From assembly GCF_963665245.1 (NCBI RefSeq), contig NZ_OY762269.1, positions 3,292,501-3,356,500 of the forward strand: a stretch of 64,000 nucleotides of DNA. Direction: 5' to 3'. The DNA is from an uncultured Paludibaculum sp. GTDB lineage: Bacteria > Acidobacteriota > Terriglobia > Bryobacterales > Bryobacteraceae. This document shows positions 35,318-43,894 of this stretch, in pieces (positions within the stretch are counted from its first letter, which is position 1; each line of letters begins with the position of its first letter). The notes below the pieces were generated by a model. It was not told where the DNA came from. It did not search any database and saw nothing but the letters and a program-made list of their open reading frames with translations. The position numbers and the translations under genes were made by a program.

Positions 35318-36187
35318 CTAGAGAATGATCTTGTTCAACGGATACTCGACAATGCCTTCCGCGCCCGCCTGCTTCAGCCGCGGGATGATGGTGCGTACGG
35401 TCGACTCATCGAGAATCGTATTCACGGCGAACCACTGGCCGTCGCTGAGCGGGCTGATCGTCGGATTCTTCAGGGCCGGCAGCACACCCAACACCGCCTC
35501 CAGATTCTCCTTGTTGACGTTCAGCATCAGCCCGACCTTGCCCAGAGCGTTGATGGCGCCTTGCAGCAGCATCCGCATGTCTTCCAGCTTCTGCCGCTTC
35601 CAGCCGTCGGCCCAGGCCTTCTTATTGGCCACCAACTGCGTGTTCGACTCCATCACCGTCTCGACGATGCGCAGCTTGTTCGCGCGCAGCGAACTGCCCG
35701 TCTCCGTCACCTCGACAATGGCGTCGGCCAACTCCGGCGGCTTCACTTCCGTCGCGCCCCAACTGAACTCCACCTTGGCGGTCACGCCGTTCGCCGCCAG
35801 GTAGCGCTTCGTCGCGCCCACCAGTTCCGTTGCGATGATCTTGCCTTCCAGATCCTTCACCGTCTTGACCGGCGACGTCTCCGGCACGGCCAGTACCCAA
35901 CGCACCTTGCCGAAGCTCTGCTTGGCATAGATGAGGTCGGCCACGGTTTCCACTTCCGAGTCGTTCTCAATCACCCAGTCGCGGCCCGTGAGGCCGGCGT
36001 CGAGCACTCCGTCCTCGACGTAGCGGGCCATCTCCTGCGCACGGATCAACATGCATTCCACTTCCGGATCGTCGATCGACGGGAAGTAGGAGCGGGACGA
36101 CGTCGTGATATTGAATCCGGCGCGGCGGAACAGATCGACGGTGGCCTGTTCCAGTGAGCCCTTGGGGATGCCGAGTTTGAGTTTCAT
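35318..36187 (-). CDS. hisG: ATP phosphoribosyltransferase HisG, long form
   Basis: A 289-residue enzyme for the first step, the feedback-regulated point of the pathway. It starts MKLKLGIPKGSLEQATVDLF and contains the PRPP loop region in AIVEVTETGSSLRANKLRIV, followed by a C-terminal ~75-residue ACT-like regulatory domain (LMLNVNKENLEAVLGVLPAL, ESTVRTIIPRLKQAGAEGIV). The presence of this domain makes it the long form, which binds histidine directly and needs no HisZ. AGGAAAG lies ahead of the ATG. It follows hisI by 22 bp. Confidence 0.95.
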   Translation of the reverse strand: MKLKLGIPKGSLEQATVDLFRRAGFNITTSSRSYFPSIDDPEVECMLIRAQEMARYVEDGVLDAGLTGRDWVIENDSEVETVADLIYAKQSFGKVRWVLAVPETSPVKTVKDLEGKIIATELVGATKRYLAANGVTAKVEFSWGATEVKPPELADAIVEVTETGSSLRANKLRIVETVMESNTQLVANKKAWADGWKRQKLEDMRMLLQGAINALGKVGLMLNVNKENLEAVLGVLPALKNPTISPLSDGQWFAVNTILDESTVRTIIPRLKQAGAEGIVEYPLNKIIL

Positions 36188-36209
36188 GAGTAGCTGAGCT
36201 TTCCTGGGA

Positions 36210-36578
36210 TTAATAAACGGATTTCGGGTCGTAGGTCTGTGCTTCGGTGATCTTCCACTCGCCCTCTTCCAGGGTCCGGAAGAAGCACGACTGGTAGCCT
36301 TCGTGACAGACGCCGGGTCCCTGCGCCTCCACCTGCACCAGCACGCAATCCTTGTCGCAATCGGTCTGGATCGACTTCACCACCAGGGTGTGACCCGACG
36401 ATTCGCCCTTGGTCCAGAGCTTGTTGCGGCTGCGGCTATAGAAGGTCGTCAGCCCCGTGGCCACGGTCTTCTGAAACGCTTCCTCGTTCATGAAACCGAC
36501 CATCAGTACACGGCCCGTGGTCACATCCTGGACAACGGCGGGAATCATGCCGCCGGTCTTATTGAAGTCGAGATCCAT
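36210..36578 (-). CDS. hisI: phosphoribosyl-AMP cyclohydrolase HisI
   Basis: A 122-residue enzyme opening the ring of PR-AMP. MIPAVVQDVTTGRVLMVGFM, TFYSRSRNKLWTKGESSGH, VKSIQTDCDKDCVLVQVEAQ and CHEGYQSCFFRTLEEGEW carry the zinc cysteines and the magnesium aspartates. It is the short form without a fused HisE pyrophosphohydrolase domain, and no hisE is in the operon. It is the first structural gene after the attenuator, 19 bp past the terminator's T-tract. Confidence 0.95.
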   Translation of the reverse strand: MDLDFNKTGGMIPAVVQDVTTGRVLMVGFMNEEAFQKTVATGLTTFYSRSRNKLWTKGESSGHTLVVKSIQTDCDKDCVLVQVEAQGPGVCHEGYQSCFFRTLEEGEWKITEAQTYDPKSVY

Positions 36579-36596
36579 AGTGTCGATTACTCCAGC

Positions 36597-36637
36597 AAAC
36601 GAAAAGCCCGCCTGGTCCTGGCCGGACCGGGCGGGCT
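36597..36637 (-). terminator. his attenuator: intrinsic terminator
   Basis: On the minus strand AGCCCGCC-C-GGTCC, loop GGCCA, GGACC-A-GGCGGGCT, then TTTTCGTTT. The stem has 8 bp, one C/A mismatch and 5 bp. It lies between the His-rich leader peptide and hisI. The leader segment GGGCGGGC, a few bases after the His codons, is exactly complementary to GCCCGCCC in the 5' arm and can form the alternative antiterminator. Confidence 0.88.
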
Positions 36638-36663
36638 CTGAATCTTTTCCTGCGCTGCCTCAC

Positions 36664-36735
36664 TCAGGACAAAGAACGCCCGCCCACCCCATGATGATGG
36701 TGATGATGCCGGGCGATGTTCCGAGCTGACTGCAT
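36664..36735 (-). CDS. hisL: histidine operon leader peptide
   Basis: A 23-residue frame reading MQSARNIARHHHHHHGVGGR and then SLS and TGA. The six histidines are consecutive codons CAT CAT CAC CAT CAT CAT (36708-36691 on the minus strand). It lies about 86 bp upstream of hisI, with the intrinsic terminator between them. When charged tRNA-His is scarce, the ribosome stalls on the run, leaving the GGGCGGGC segment free to pair with the terminator's 5' arm, so transcription continues into the operon; otherwise the terminator forms. The ribosome site is weak (GAAG) and a TATACT box only 8 bases before the ATG suggests a nearly leaderless message if that box is used. Confidence 0.9.
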   Translation of the reverse strand: MQSARNIARHHHHHHGVGGRSLS

Positions 36736-36743
36736 GAAACTTC

Positions 36744-36749
36744 AGTATA
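36744..36749 (-). promoter_or_regulatory. possible -10 box of the his operon
   Basis: TATACT on the minus strand (within GCGTTATACTGAAG), just upstream of the leader ATG. No clear -35 element lies at the right distance, and transcription starting here would leave almost no 5' leader, so another promoter further up is possible. Confidence 0.3.
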
Positions 36750-36881
36750 ACGCACCTGTCCCGCATTCGTGAGCGTTCCGGAGCAGTCATAGCGAAGTAA
36801 AATTCCTGCCTGACTGGGGCTGTCGCGCTCGGGTGGGGGCATAATCGACTCGAGACGCAATTCGCATTCAAAGGACCGAGC

Positions 36882-39416
36882 ATGATTTCCAGTCTCCTGC
36901 AGGACCTGCGCTACGCCGTCCGTACTCTTCGTCAGAATCCCGGATTCGCCACTGTTGCCGTGCTCTCGCTTGCACTCGGCATTGGAGTGAACACCGCCAT
37001 CTTCAGTCTGATGGACGCACTGCTGCTCAAGCCGCTGCCGCTGGTGGCCGAGCCGGAGAGGCTCGTGCTGGTTTCCGATCCTACCTCAGCCGGCGTCTCC
37101 ATCGGCACCCAGACCGGCGTGCGCAACCTCTTCACCTACGAGGAGTACCAGCGTATGCGAGCGCGCAACAAGGTCTTCACCAGCATGCTCGCAGCCGAAA
37201 GCAGCGCCACCCGCCAGAACGTCAGCATCGGCGGCGGCACGTTGGAAGAGATGCGCACGCGCCTCGTCACCGGCGACTACTTCTCCACGCTCGGCGTCCA
37301 GCCGCTGATGGGCCGCACCTTCACCGCCGCGGAGGAGACGACGCCAGGCAGCGCGCCCTACCTCGTGCTCGGCTACAACTACTGGAAGAAGCGCTTCGGC
37401 CTCGATGCCGGCGTGCTCGGCCGCACGATTCAGATTCAGAAGACCTTCTATACGGTCATCGGCGTCATGCCGCCCGCCTTCTTCGGTGAAACCGTGGGGG
37501 AAGTTCCGGACGCCTGGCTGCCGATGATCATGGAGCCCTTGGCCAAGCCGGGCCGCGACTGGCTCCACGACGATCCTTCCAAGGCCGAGAAGGTGATGTG
37601 GCTGCTCGTTGCCGGCCGCCTCAAGCCCGGCGTCACCGCGCAGTCGGCCGAGGCCAGCCTGAACGTCCTCTTCCAACAGATCGTCCACGAAGGGGTTGCT
37701 CCCAATCTGCCGCCCGACCGTGCCCGCGAGCTCGCCGACCAGAAGATCAAGGTTCAGCCCGGCAACAAAGGCGCCTCACCCATGCGCGAGCAGTTCGGCC
37801 AACCCATCGTCGTGCTGATGGCCGTCGTCGGACTCGTGCTGCTGATCGCTTGCGCGAACGTGGCCAATCTGTTGCTCGCCCGTGCCGCCGCACGTCAGCG
37901 CGAACTCGGCATCCGCCTCGCGCTGGGGGCCAGCCGCGCCCGCCTCATCCGCCAACTCCTGCTCGAAAGCCTCGTGCTCTCGCTGCTGGGCGGAACGGTG
38001 GGTGTCCTCTTCGCCTATTGGGCCAGCCAGGCCATGCTTCAGATGGCCGCCAACGGGCCGAATCCGCCTCCTCTTAATGTCAGCCCCGATCTTAGGATCC
38101 TCGCCTTCACGGCTGCCGTCTCGCTGTTCACCGGACTCCTCTTCGGGCTACTGCCCGCCTTCCGCGCCACCAACGTGAACGTCGGATCCACGTTGAAGGA
38201 GAACTCGCGCGGCGTCATCGGCAGCGGCCGCCGCCTCACGCTGGGCAAGGCTTTGGTCGTGTCGCAGGTCGCTGTCTCGCTGCTGCTGCTCATCGGCGCG
38301 GGTCTCTTTCTGCGCACCCTCGACAATCTGCGCAAGGTCGACATCGGCTACCCGCGAGAAAACCTGCTGCTGCTACGCGTCGATGCGCTGGAGGCCGGCT
38401 ACGACAGCCCGAAACGCGCCGCCGTCTTCCACAATCTGCTGGAGCGTTTCCGATCCACACCAGGCGTGCGTGCCGCGACATTGTCAGAAAACGGTCTCTT
38501 CAGCGGCACCGAGTCTGGTGATCGCATCACCGTCGAGGGCTACAAGCCGCAAAAGCGGGGCGACGACAGCGCCCGCTTCGATCAGGTGGGTCCCAGCTAC
38601 TTCGCTACCATCGGCGTACCCATCCTGATGGGCCGCGATATCGGACCTCAGGACACCGCGACCTCCGCCAAAGTGTGTGTCATCAACGAGACCATGGCGA
38701 AGTTCTACTTCGGCAGCGCCAACCCGCTGGGCAAGCATGTCACCGACGAGTTCCCCGATACGCGTGAGACTTTCGAAATCGTGGGGGTCGCCAAGGACGA
38801 CCGTGACCACGGCCTGCGGGGCACCATTCACCGCCGCTTCTTCATTCCCTTCTATCAGGGCCTCGGCGGCACTCCGCCCGCGGCCAACTTCGAGATCCGC
38901 ACTTTCGCCGACCCCAACACCATGATGTCCACGCTGCGGCGCGAGGTGGAGCAGACCGACCGCTCCCTGCCGATCCTCAGCCTGCGCGTCCTGGAGGAAC
39001 TGATCGATCAAAACCTGACGCAGCAGCGCCTGATCGCCACGCTGTCCACATTCTTCGGCGGGCTCGCCATGCTGCTAGCTTCCATCGGACTGTACGGGGT
39101 CCTTAGCTACTCCATCGCCCGCCGCACCAACGAAATCGGCATCCGGATGGCACTGGGCGCGCAGAGTAGTCGCGTGTTGGGCATGGTGCTGCGGGAGACG
39201 CTCTTCGTGGTGGCTGTCGGCATCGCCATGGGGATTCCGGCGGCCCTGGGGTTAACCCGATTTGTCTCCAGCCAGCTGTACGGATTGGAGGCGAGCGACC
39301 CATTGACCATCGCGGCGGCTTGCCTGCTGCTAGCCGCTGTGGCCATGGGTGCCGGTTGGCTGCCGGCCCGTCGCGCTGCCCGCGTCGATCCCATCGTCGC
39401 GCTCCGGTACGAATAG
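36882..39416 (+). CDS. ADOP-type MacB-like permease, second copy
   Basis: An 844-residue permease of the duplicated MacB/FtsX type but without the N-terminal prefix domain: it starts directly with LLQDLRYAVRTLRQNPGFAT and the first helix VAVLSLALGIGVNTAIFSLM. Each half has a periplasmic MacB_PCD region and three FtsX-like helices: VVLMAVVGLVLLIACANVAN with RQRELGIRLALGASRARLIR, and FFGGLAMLLASIGLYGVLSY with RRTNEIGIRMALGAQSSRVL. The C-terminus is the family hallmark RAARVDPIVALRYE. No ATPase is adjacent. A PadR gene follows 60 bp later on the same strand and an EF-hand protein gene after that, forming a likely three-gene unit. It is divergent from the his operon. Confidence 0.87.
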   Translation: MISSLLQDLRYAVRTLRQNPGFATVAVLSLALGIGVNTAIFSLMDALLLKPLPLVAEPERLVLVSDPTSAGVSIGTQTGVRNLFTYEEYQRMRARNKVFTSMLAAESSATRQNVSIGGGTLEEMRTRLVTGDYFSTLGVQPLMGRTFTAAEETTPGSAPYLVLGYNYWKKRFGLDAGVLGRTIQIQKTFYTVIGVMPPAFFGETVGEVPDAWLPMIMEPLAKPGRDWLHDDPSKAEKVMWLLVAGRLKPGVTAQSAEASLNVLFQQIVHEGVAPNLPPDRARELADQKIKVQPGNKGASPMREQFGQPIVVLMAVVGLVLLIACANVANLLLARAAARQRELGIRLALGASRARLIRQLLLESLVLSLLGGTVGVLFAYWASQAMLQMAANGPNPPPLNVSPDLRILAFTAAVSLFTGLLFGLLPAFRATNVNVGSTLKENSRGVIGSGRRLTLGKALVVSQVAVSLLLLIGAGLFLRTLDNLRKVDIGYPRENLLLLRVDALEAGYDSPKRAAVFHNLLERFRSTPGVRAATLSENGLFSGTESGDRITVEGYKPQKRGDDSARFDQVGPSYFATIGVPILMGRDIGPQDTATSAKVCVINETMAKFYFGSANPLGKHVTDEFPDTRETFEIVGVAKDDRDHGLRGTIHRRFFIPFYQGLGGTPPAANFEIRTFADPNTMMSTLRREVEQTDRSLPILSLRVLEELIDQNLTQQRLIATLSTFFGGLAMLLASIGLYGVLSYSIARRTNEIGIRMALGAQSSRVLGMVLRETLFVVAVGIAMGIPAALGLTRFVSSQLYGLEASDPLTIAAACLLLAAVAMGAGWLPARRAARVDPIVALRYE

Positions 39417-39476
39417 ACCGGCCGCATTAAAACTCTTGTCAACTCGCTCGGGATCCGATATAACGGAAGCCGAGCC

Positions 39477-39830
39477 ATGAAACCGGATCCCACGAAGTTC
39501 CTGCCGCTCCTCCCTGCGTCGCTGCACATCCTGCTTGCGCTGAGCGCGGGAGAGCTGCACGGGTACGCCATCATGCAGGAGGTGGCGCGGCAGTCGGATG
39601 GCCAGTACAAGCTCGGTCCGGGGACTCTCTACGACAACCTGCAGCGGCTCACGGCGCAGGGGCTGGTGGAGGAAGCAGGCGCCAGGGAAGGCGACGACGA
39701 TCCGCGCCGCCGCTACTACCGTCTGGGCTCGCTGGGCCGCGGGGTGCTCAGCGCCGAAGTGGAACGGATGGAAGCGATTGTCCACGCGGCCAAGCTCCGC
39801 CTGGCGCGCGCGAAATTCGGGAGGGCGTGA
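39477..39830 (+). CDS. PadR-family transcriptional regulator, second copy
   Basis: A 117-residue winged-helix protein with the PadR blocks HILLALSAGELHGYAIMQEV, KLGPGTLYDNLQRLTAQGLV and DDPRRRYYRLGSLGRGVL. It is of the short type. It follows an ADOP permease and overlaps the EF-hand gene by 4 bp (ATGA), so it is probably the regulator of both. About 30% identical by eye to the PadR at 16544-16888, the usual level for the family. Confidence 0.87.
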   Translation: MKPDPTKFLPLLPASLHILLALSAGELHGYAIMQEVARQSDGQYKLGPGTLYDNLQRLTAQGLVEEAGAREGDDDPRRRYYRLGSLGRGVLSAEVERMEAIVHAAKLRLARAKFGRA

Positions 39831-40996
39831 TGCTGCGGTCTCTCTATATCCAACTTCTGCGTCTCCACCCCAGTGCGTTCCGCATGCGCTACGGCGATGA
39901 GATGCTCTCCATCTATGACGAAGCGTCGCGCTCCGGCCGTCCTTGGCCGCTGTTCGGTGACGCCTGCGTCTCGCTCGGCCGCCAGTGGCTGCTGCGTGAG
40001 AACGAACCCGAGCCCCAGCCGGCGCCGCTCGCGTCCAGCGACGGGGTGCCCGTCTTCTACTGCGCCGATCAGTCGATGCCGCCCAAGAGTGCGCTGCTCA
40101 ATGGCGGACTCGTGGCTCTTGCCGCCTTCGCCCTCGTGGGCTTCGCCTTGGGACACGGGCAGGGCCGCCGGCCTTGGAACACCACGTTCTCGGGGTCCAA
40201 TCGCGCCGTGGCGGGCTCTCCGGGGTTCGGCGTGGAAGGCGGACAATCGGCGATCGCGTTTGGCGGTGGCGCCAGTGGTGGCGGATCTTCGACGCGTAGC
40301 GAAGTGGGTACCGACTCCGTCTGGGTCCGCATCCTGCGCTTCTACGAGAACGCGTTTTCCAAGCCGCGCCCGCCGGCGCCGCGCGAAGCCACCGCAGCCT
40401 CCTGGACCCCCGCTCCGCCGCCTGCCGCGGCCGCTGCCCGATCTGGCCAATCCACTGTCTACTTGGCGCTCTCACCCCGGACATTCGATACGAACCATGA
40501 TGGCGTCGTCTCCGCCGAAGAGATGGCCGACGCCGGATCCGCGCTCAGCCGTCTCGACAGCAATGGCGACGGGCGCCTGACCGCCGAAGACTACTTCCGT
40601 CCGGTCTCGGCTCCAGCCGCGCCTAGCGCGGCCAACGGGCATGGAGTGCAGACGCCCGCCCGGGATCCAGTTCGTTCGCAGGATTTGCAATCGCGTGCCG
40701 AGCGCTCCCTGTACCCCACCCGCACCGCCGCCGAGTACGGCATCCTCCGCCAAACCAGCGAGGGCGCAGTCTCCGTGGAAACCATGCAGACGGCCGAAGC
40801 GGCCGATCCCAACGGGGCCCTGGTCCGCCTGCATCCACTGCTGCAGGCTCTGGACACCAATCACGACGGCGAAATCTCCCCAGAGGAGATGCGCAACGCG
40901 CCAGCCGTCCTGCGGAAACTCGACAAGAACCACGACGGCCGCATCACTTCGGACGAGTGGCCGCTGGCTCCCGTTATCACCACGAAGATGCGCTGA
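39827..40996 (+). CDS. membrane protein with two EF-hand pairs, coupled to padR
   Basis: A 389-residue protein. Residues 1-60 are soluble (LYIQLLRLHPSAFRMRYGDE is the N-terminal domain often found behind PadR genes in Acidobacteria). One membrane segment, GGLVALAAFALVGFALGHGQ, lies at about 90-110. A Gly/Ser/Pro-rich linker follows. Calcium-binding loops of the DxNxDG type occur four times: DTNHDGVVSAEE, DSNGDGRLTAED, DTNHDGEISPEE and DKNHDGRITSDE. So the protein has two EF-hand pairs outside the membrane, separated by about 100 residues. The start overlaps the padR stop. Function unknown; calcium sensing or structural binding is inferred. Confidence 0.8.
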   Translation: MMLRSLYIQLLRLHPSAFRMRYGDEMLSIYDEASRSGRPWPLFGDACVSLGRQWLLRENEPEPQPAPLASSDGVPVFYCADQSMPPKSALLNGGLVALAAFALVGFALGHGQGRRPWNTTFSGSNRAVAGSPGFGVEGGQSAIAFGGGASGGGSSTRSEVGTDSVWVRILRFYENAFSKPRPPAPREATAASWTPAPPPAAAAARSGQSTVYLALSPRTFDTNHDGVVSAEEMADAGSALSRLDSNGDGRLTAEDYFRPVSAPAAPSAANGHGVQTPARDPVRSQDLQSRAERSLYPTRTAAEYGILRQTSEGAVSVETMQTAEAADPNGALVRLHPLLQALDTNHDGEISPEEMRNAPAVLRKLDKNHDGRITSDEWPLAPVITTKMR

Positions 40997-41004
40997 ACCG
41001 GCCG

Positions 41005-42432
41005 TCAGTCTCCGGTCAGTACCGTGCCCGGGGCAGGGAAGCCCTGTTCCACCGAATCCAGCACCAGTACCCAATCGTTCCCTTCGGCCGGAGTGCCCGG
41101 AGGCGTGAACTTCTTCACTCCTTCGTTCTTCAGCAGCCCGATCGATTTCGCCTTGCCGTCGCGCGGGCTGTACCACCAGCCCATCAGCTTCTCGCCCGGC
41201 AGCACTCCGAGATTCAACTCGAAGGGGCGCCCGGTGTATGTATACGCGAACAAGTACGCCTTGCCGCGGGTCACGGCTACGCGCTCATACCGCGTCCCGT
41301 TTTCGCCCGCCACGATGCTCTGGTCCGGCACCCGCTCGAAGAATGGCCTCGACTGCACGAGTTTTGCCAGGAACTGCATCTGCCCGGCCCCCGGATCGTC
41401 CATCGCTTCGTACCACGGCTTCTTCGGAGTGAACGATGGATCCTTGTCCGCCGGCTTGTACATCTGCATGACGGAGTTGTCGCCGTACGTATGCCCGAAC
41501 GCGCCCGCGAAAACGGACCAGTAGGCATACCGCCGGCAGTCGTTTTCGTTCCAGCGGGGCTGCGTCTTGTCGTGCAGACCGCGCGGGATCTGCTCATACG
41601 AGGGTTCGCCGTCGATGGTTGGCTTCACCGGCGTTAGCACGTAGTCTTCCGCGACGTACCGCCAGTTGTCCTCGCCCTTGGGATCGGGGCCCTCTGTATC
41701 CTGTTCGTAGCTCCGGTGCCCCGACTGGAACATGTTGAAATCGAGCCACGGCTCGTGGTGAAACCATGTCGCCGATCGCGTCCGCCCGAAGGGATGGAAC
41801 GTAATCAGGTGATTCGGGTCGCCATGCCGCAACGTCTGGCCCATCTTCCGCCAGACCTCTTTGTGGACATCGCCCTGGATGTCGCCGCCTGTCATCCAGA
41901 TGACATTCGGGTGATCCTTATAGCGGGCCGCCAGCCAGCCCGCATACACCGCCACATTCTGGTCGTTCAGCTCGCGTTTCTTCACGAGAGTGCCCCAGGC
42001 TGGCACCATCGCGACATACAGGCCGTGGCGCGCCGCCGACGCCAGCACCCAGTCCACGTGAGCCCAGTAGTCATGGCCGGCCTGTGGGTGCCCCGGCTTC
42101 TCGGCGGGTTTGGCCGGATCCTTGTCCACCAGCGCCGGAGCCCCGTACGCGTTGTGATCGGCCGCCGTGTGCAGCAGCATGACCTGGATCACGGTGAAGC
42201 CCTTGGCCTGCCGATCTTCCAGGTACCGCTCGGCCTCTTCGCACGTCAACTGCTGGAACAGAAGCCAGGCTGTGTCGCCCAGCCAGAAGAACGGAGTCCC
42301 ATCCTTATGTTGTAGAAACCGGTGATTCTGAGAAACCACCAGCGGCCCATGCGAGAAAGGGGCGGAGGTCTGTCCAACCAATCCGCCCGCCAGACACAGC
42401 AACCCCAACAGAGCCCATACCGCGGCCCGCAT
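41005..42432 (-). CDS. secreted GH140-like glycoside hydrolase (DUF4038)
   Basis: A 475-residue protein with signal peptide MRAAVWALLGLLCLAGGLVG. The DUF4038/GH140 core shows FLQHKDGTPFFWLGDTAWLL, KGFTVIQVMLLH, HPNVIWMTGGDIQGD and PTIDGEPSYEQIPRG; the aspartate in GGDIQGD and the glutamate in DGEPSYE are the likely catalytic acids by analogy with apiosidases. A C-terminal collagen-binding-like domain (about 385-475) follows. GH140 members cleave apiose in rhamnogalacturonan II; other DUF4038 proteins have other glycosidase activities. It is 4 bp downstream of the Gfo/Idh/MocA gene, forming a two-gene operon. Convergent with the EF-hand gene, 8 bp apart. Confidence 0.8.
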   Translation of the reverse strand: MRAAVWALLGLLCLAGGLVGQTSAPFSHGPLVVSQNHRFLQHKDGTPFFWLGDTAWLLFQQLTCEEAERYLEDRQAKGFTVIQVMLLHTAADHNAYGAPALVDKDPAKPAEKPGHPQAGHDYWAHVDWVLASAARHGLYVAMVPAWGTLVKKRELNDQNVAVYAGWLAARYKDHPNVIWMTGGDIQGDVHKEVWRKMGQTLRHGDPNHLITFHPFGRTRSATWFHHEPWLDFNMFQSGHRSYEQDTEGPDPKGEDNWRYVAEDYVLTPVKPTIDGEPSYEQIPRGLHDKTQPRWNENDCRRYAYWSVFAGAFGHTYGDNSVMQMYKPADKDPSFTPKKPWYEAMDDPGAGQMQFLAKLVQSRPFFERVPDQSIVAGENGTRYERVAVTRGKAYLFAYTYTGRPFELNLGVLPGEKLMGWWYSPRDGKAKSIGLLKNEGVKKFTPPGTPAEGNDWVLVLDSVEQGFPAPGTVLTGD

Positions 42433-42436
42433 GGTG

Positions 42437-43744
42437 CTAGCTCAACTTCCAGGGCTTGCGATACTTCCGCGATACCAGATCATGGCCCTTCGACTTGCCG
42501 ATGATCTTCTCCTTCTGATCGTCCCAGTAGATGCGTTCGCCGGTGCGGAACGCGATCACGCCCAGCAGTCCACCCTTCGTGAGCCGGTAGCCGTAGTCGA
42601 TGTTGCAGGTGGTGGGTTTGCGCGACTTGACGGCATCCAGAAACTCCCGGATATGGCCCGGAGAATTCGGAATACTCGGCTCGGGCCGTGGGAAATCCGG
42701 TGCCAGTTTCCCCTTGGCCCAGATCTCATTCCGGTTGTAATTCGTGACCAGCGTCGCTTCGGTGCCCTCGAAGATCACGCAGCTGCCCATGTGCTCGTAG
42801 CCCGGCCGGCCTTTGGGATGTAGTGTCCAGGAGAGCACGAGCTCAGGGTATTCATAGAGAACTTCCAGCGTATCCGGCGTCTCCGCGTTGTCGTCCACCA
42901 GCCAGCGTCCGCCGGCCGCCGAAACGTTCTTCGGGGCCTTCAGGTCCAGCGCCCAGTACGCCACGTCCGCGTAGTGGCACCAGAAATCGATGAAATATCC
43001 ACTGGAATAATCCCAGAAATAGCGGTACGTAAAGTGCGAACGGTTCGGATTATACGGCCGCTTCGGCGCGGGTCCCTGCCAGAAGTCGTAGTCGAGCTCG
43101 GGCGGAGGAGCCGTGTCAGCCGGCTTGCCCAGCGATTTTTCGCCGCTCGCCATGGCGCAGTAGACACGGTTGATCTTGCCCAGCTTGCCGGACTGCACCA
43201 TCTCCACCACGCGCCGGTAGTTCGGCAGGTCGTTGTGGATATGGTTGCCCATCTGCGTCACGCGTGAGTGTTTCTGGGCCGCATTGGCCATCGCGCGGCC
43301 TTCACCGATGGAGTAGCACAGCGGCTTCTCCACGAACACGTCCTTGCCCGCCTGGCACGCCTGCACCGTCGGCAGCGCATGCCAGTGATCCGGCGTGCCC
43401 ACCATCACGGCGTCGATATCTTTCCGCTCCAGCAGCTTCCGGTAGTCGTGGAAGATCTCCGGCTTGGTCCCGCGCGCCTTCTCCACAATGCCCGCCGCCC
43501 GCTCCACATGCTTCTGGTCGACATCGCAGACGGCCACCGCCTCCACGTCCGGATGCTTGAGGAATTCGTTCAGCCGCCCTGTGCCCTGGCCGCCCAATCC
43601 GATGAAGCCCACACGGATCTTGTCACTGGCGCCTGGAGCCGCCATCGCCTTGTACTGCAGGGCTGTCAAGCCGAGGCCCACACCCGCCGCCGTGGCCACG
43701 AACTCCCGCCGGGTCGCGCCCGTGATCTGTGTTTCGTCTGGCAT
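42437..43744 (-). CDS. Tat-exported Gfo/Idh/MocA-family oxidoreductase
   Basis: A 435-residue protein. The N-terminus TRREFVATAAGVGLGLTALQ is a Tat signal. The Rossmann motif VGFIGLGGQGTGRLNEF, then VEAVAVCDVDQKH, VMVGTPDHWHALPTVQACQA and VFVEKPLCYSIGEGRAM are characteristic of NAD(P)-dependent sugar dehydrogenases of the family, including the EKP lysine motif. The C-terminal domain has the HYADVAYWALDL block common in exported acidobacterial and planctomycete members. Acts on an unidentified sugar or polyol in the periplasm. Operon with the GH140-like gene downstream, consistent with glycan catabolism. The divergent lipoprotein gene starts 150 bp away, so promoters lie in that gap. Confidence 0.88.
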   Translation of the reverse strand: MPDETQITGATRREFVATAAGVGLGLTALQYKAMAAPGASDKIRVGFIGLGGQGTGRLNEFLKHPDVEAVAVCDVDQKHVERAAGIVEKARGTKPEIFHDYRKLLERKDIDAVMVGTPDHWHALPTVQACQAGKDVFVEKPLCYSIGEGRAMANAAQKHSRVTQMGNHIHNDLPNYRRVVEMVQSGKLGKINRVYCAMASGEKSLGKPADTAPPPELDYDFWQGPAPKRPYNPNRSHFTYRYFWDYSSGYFIDFWCHYADVAYWALDLKAPKNVSAAGGRWLVDDNAETPDTLEVLYEYPELVLSWTLHPKGRPGYEHMGSCVIFEGTEATLVTNYNRNEIWAKGKLAPDFPRPEPSIPNSPGHIREFLDAVKSRKPTTCNIDYGYRLTKGGLLGVIAFRTGERIYWDDQKEKIIGKSKGHDLVSRKYRKPWKLS

Positions 43745-43894
43745 CGTTATCTCCTTGGTATTGCCGCGCTTCGGCGTGCTTTAGCCCAGCCTAGTGCAAG
43801 CTGTGTATCCACGGCAACACAGCCCCCACTGCACCCTCGTGCGTTTACGTAAAATCCTTTGGCCGTCCGCGGAGTCGTGCTATTCTCCCTCAAC

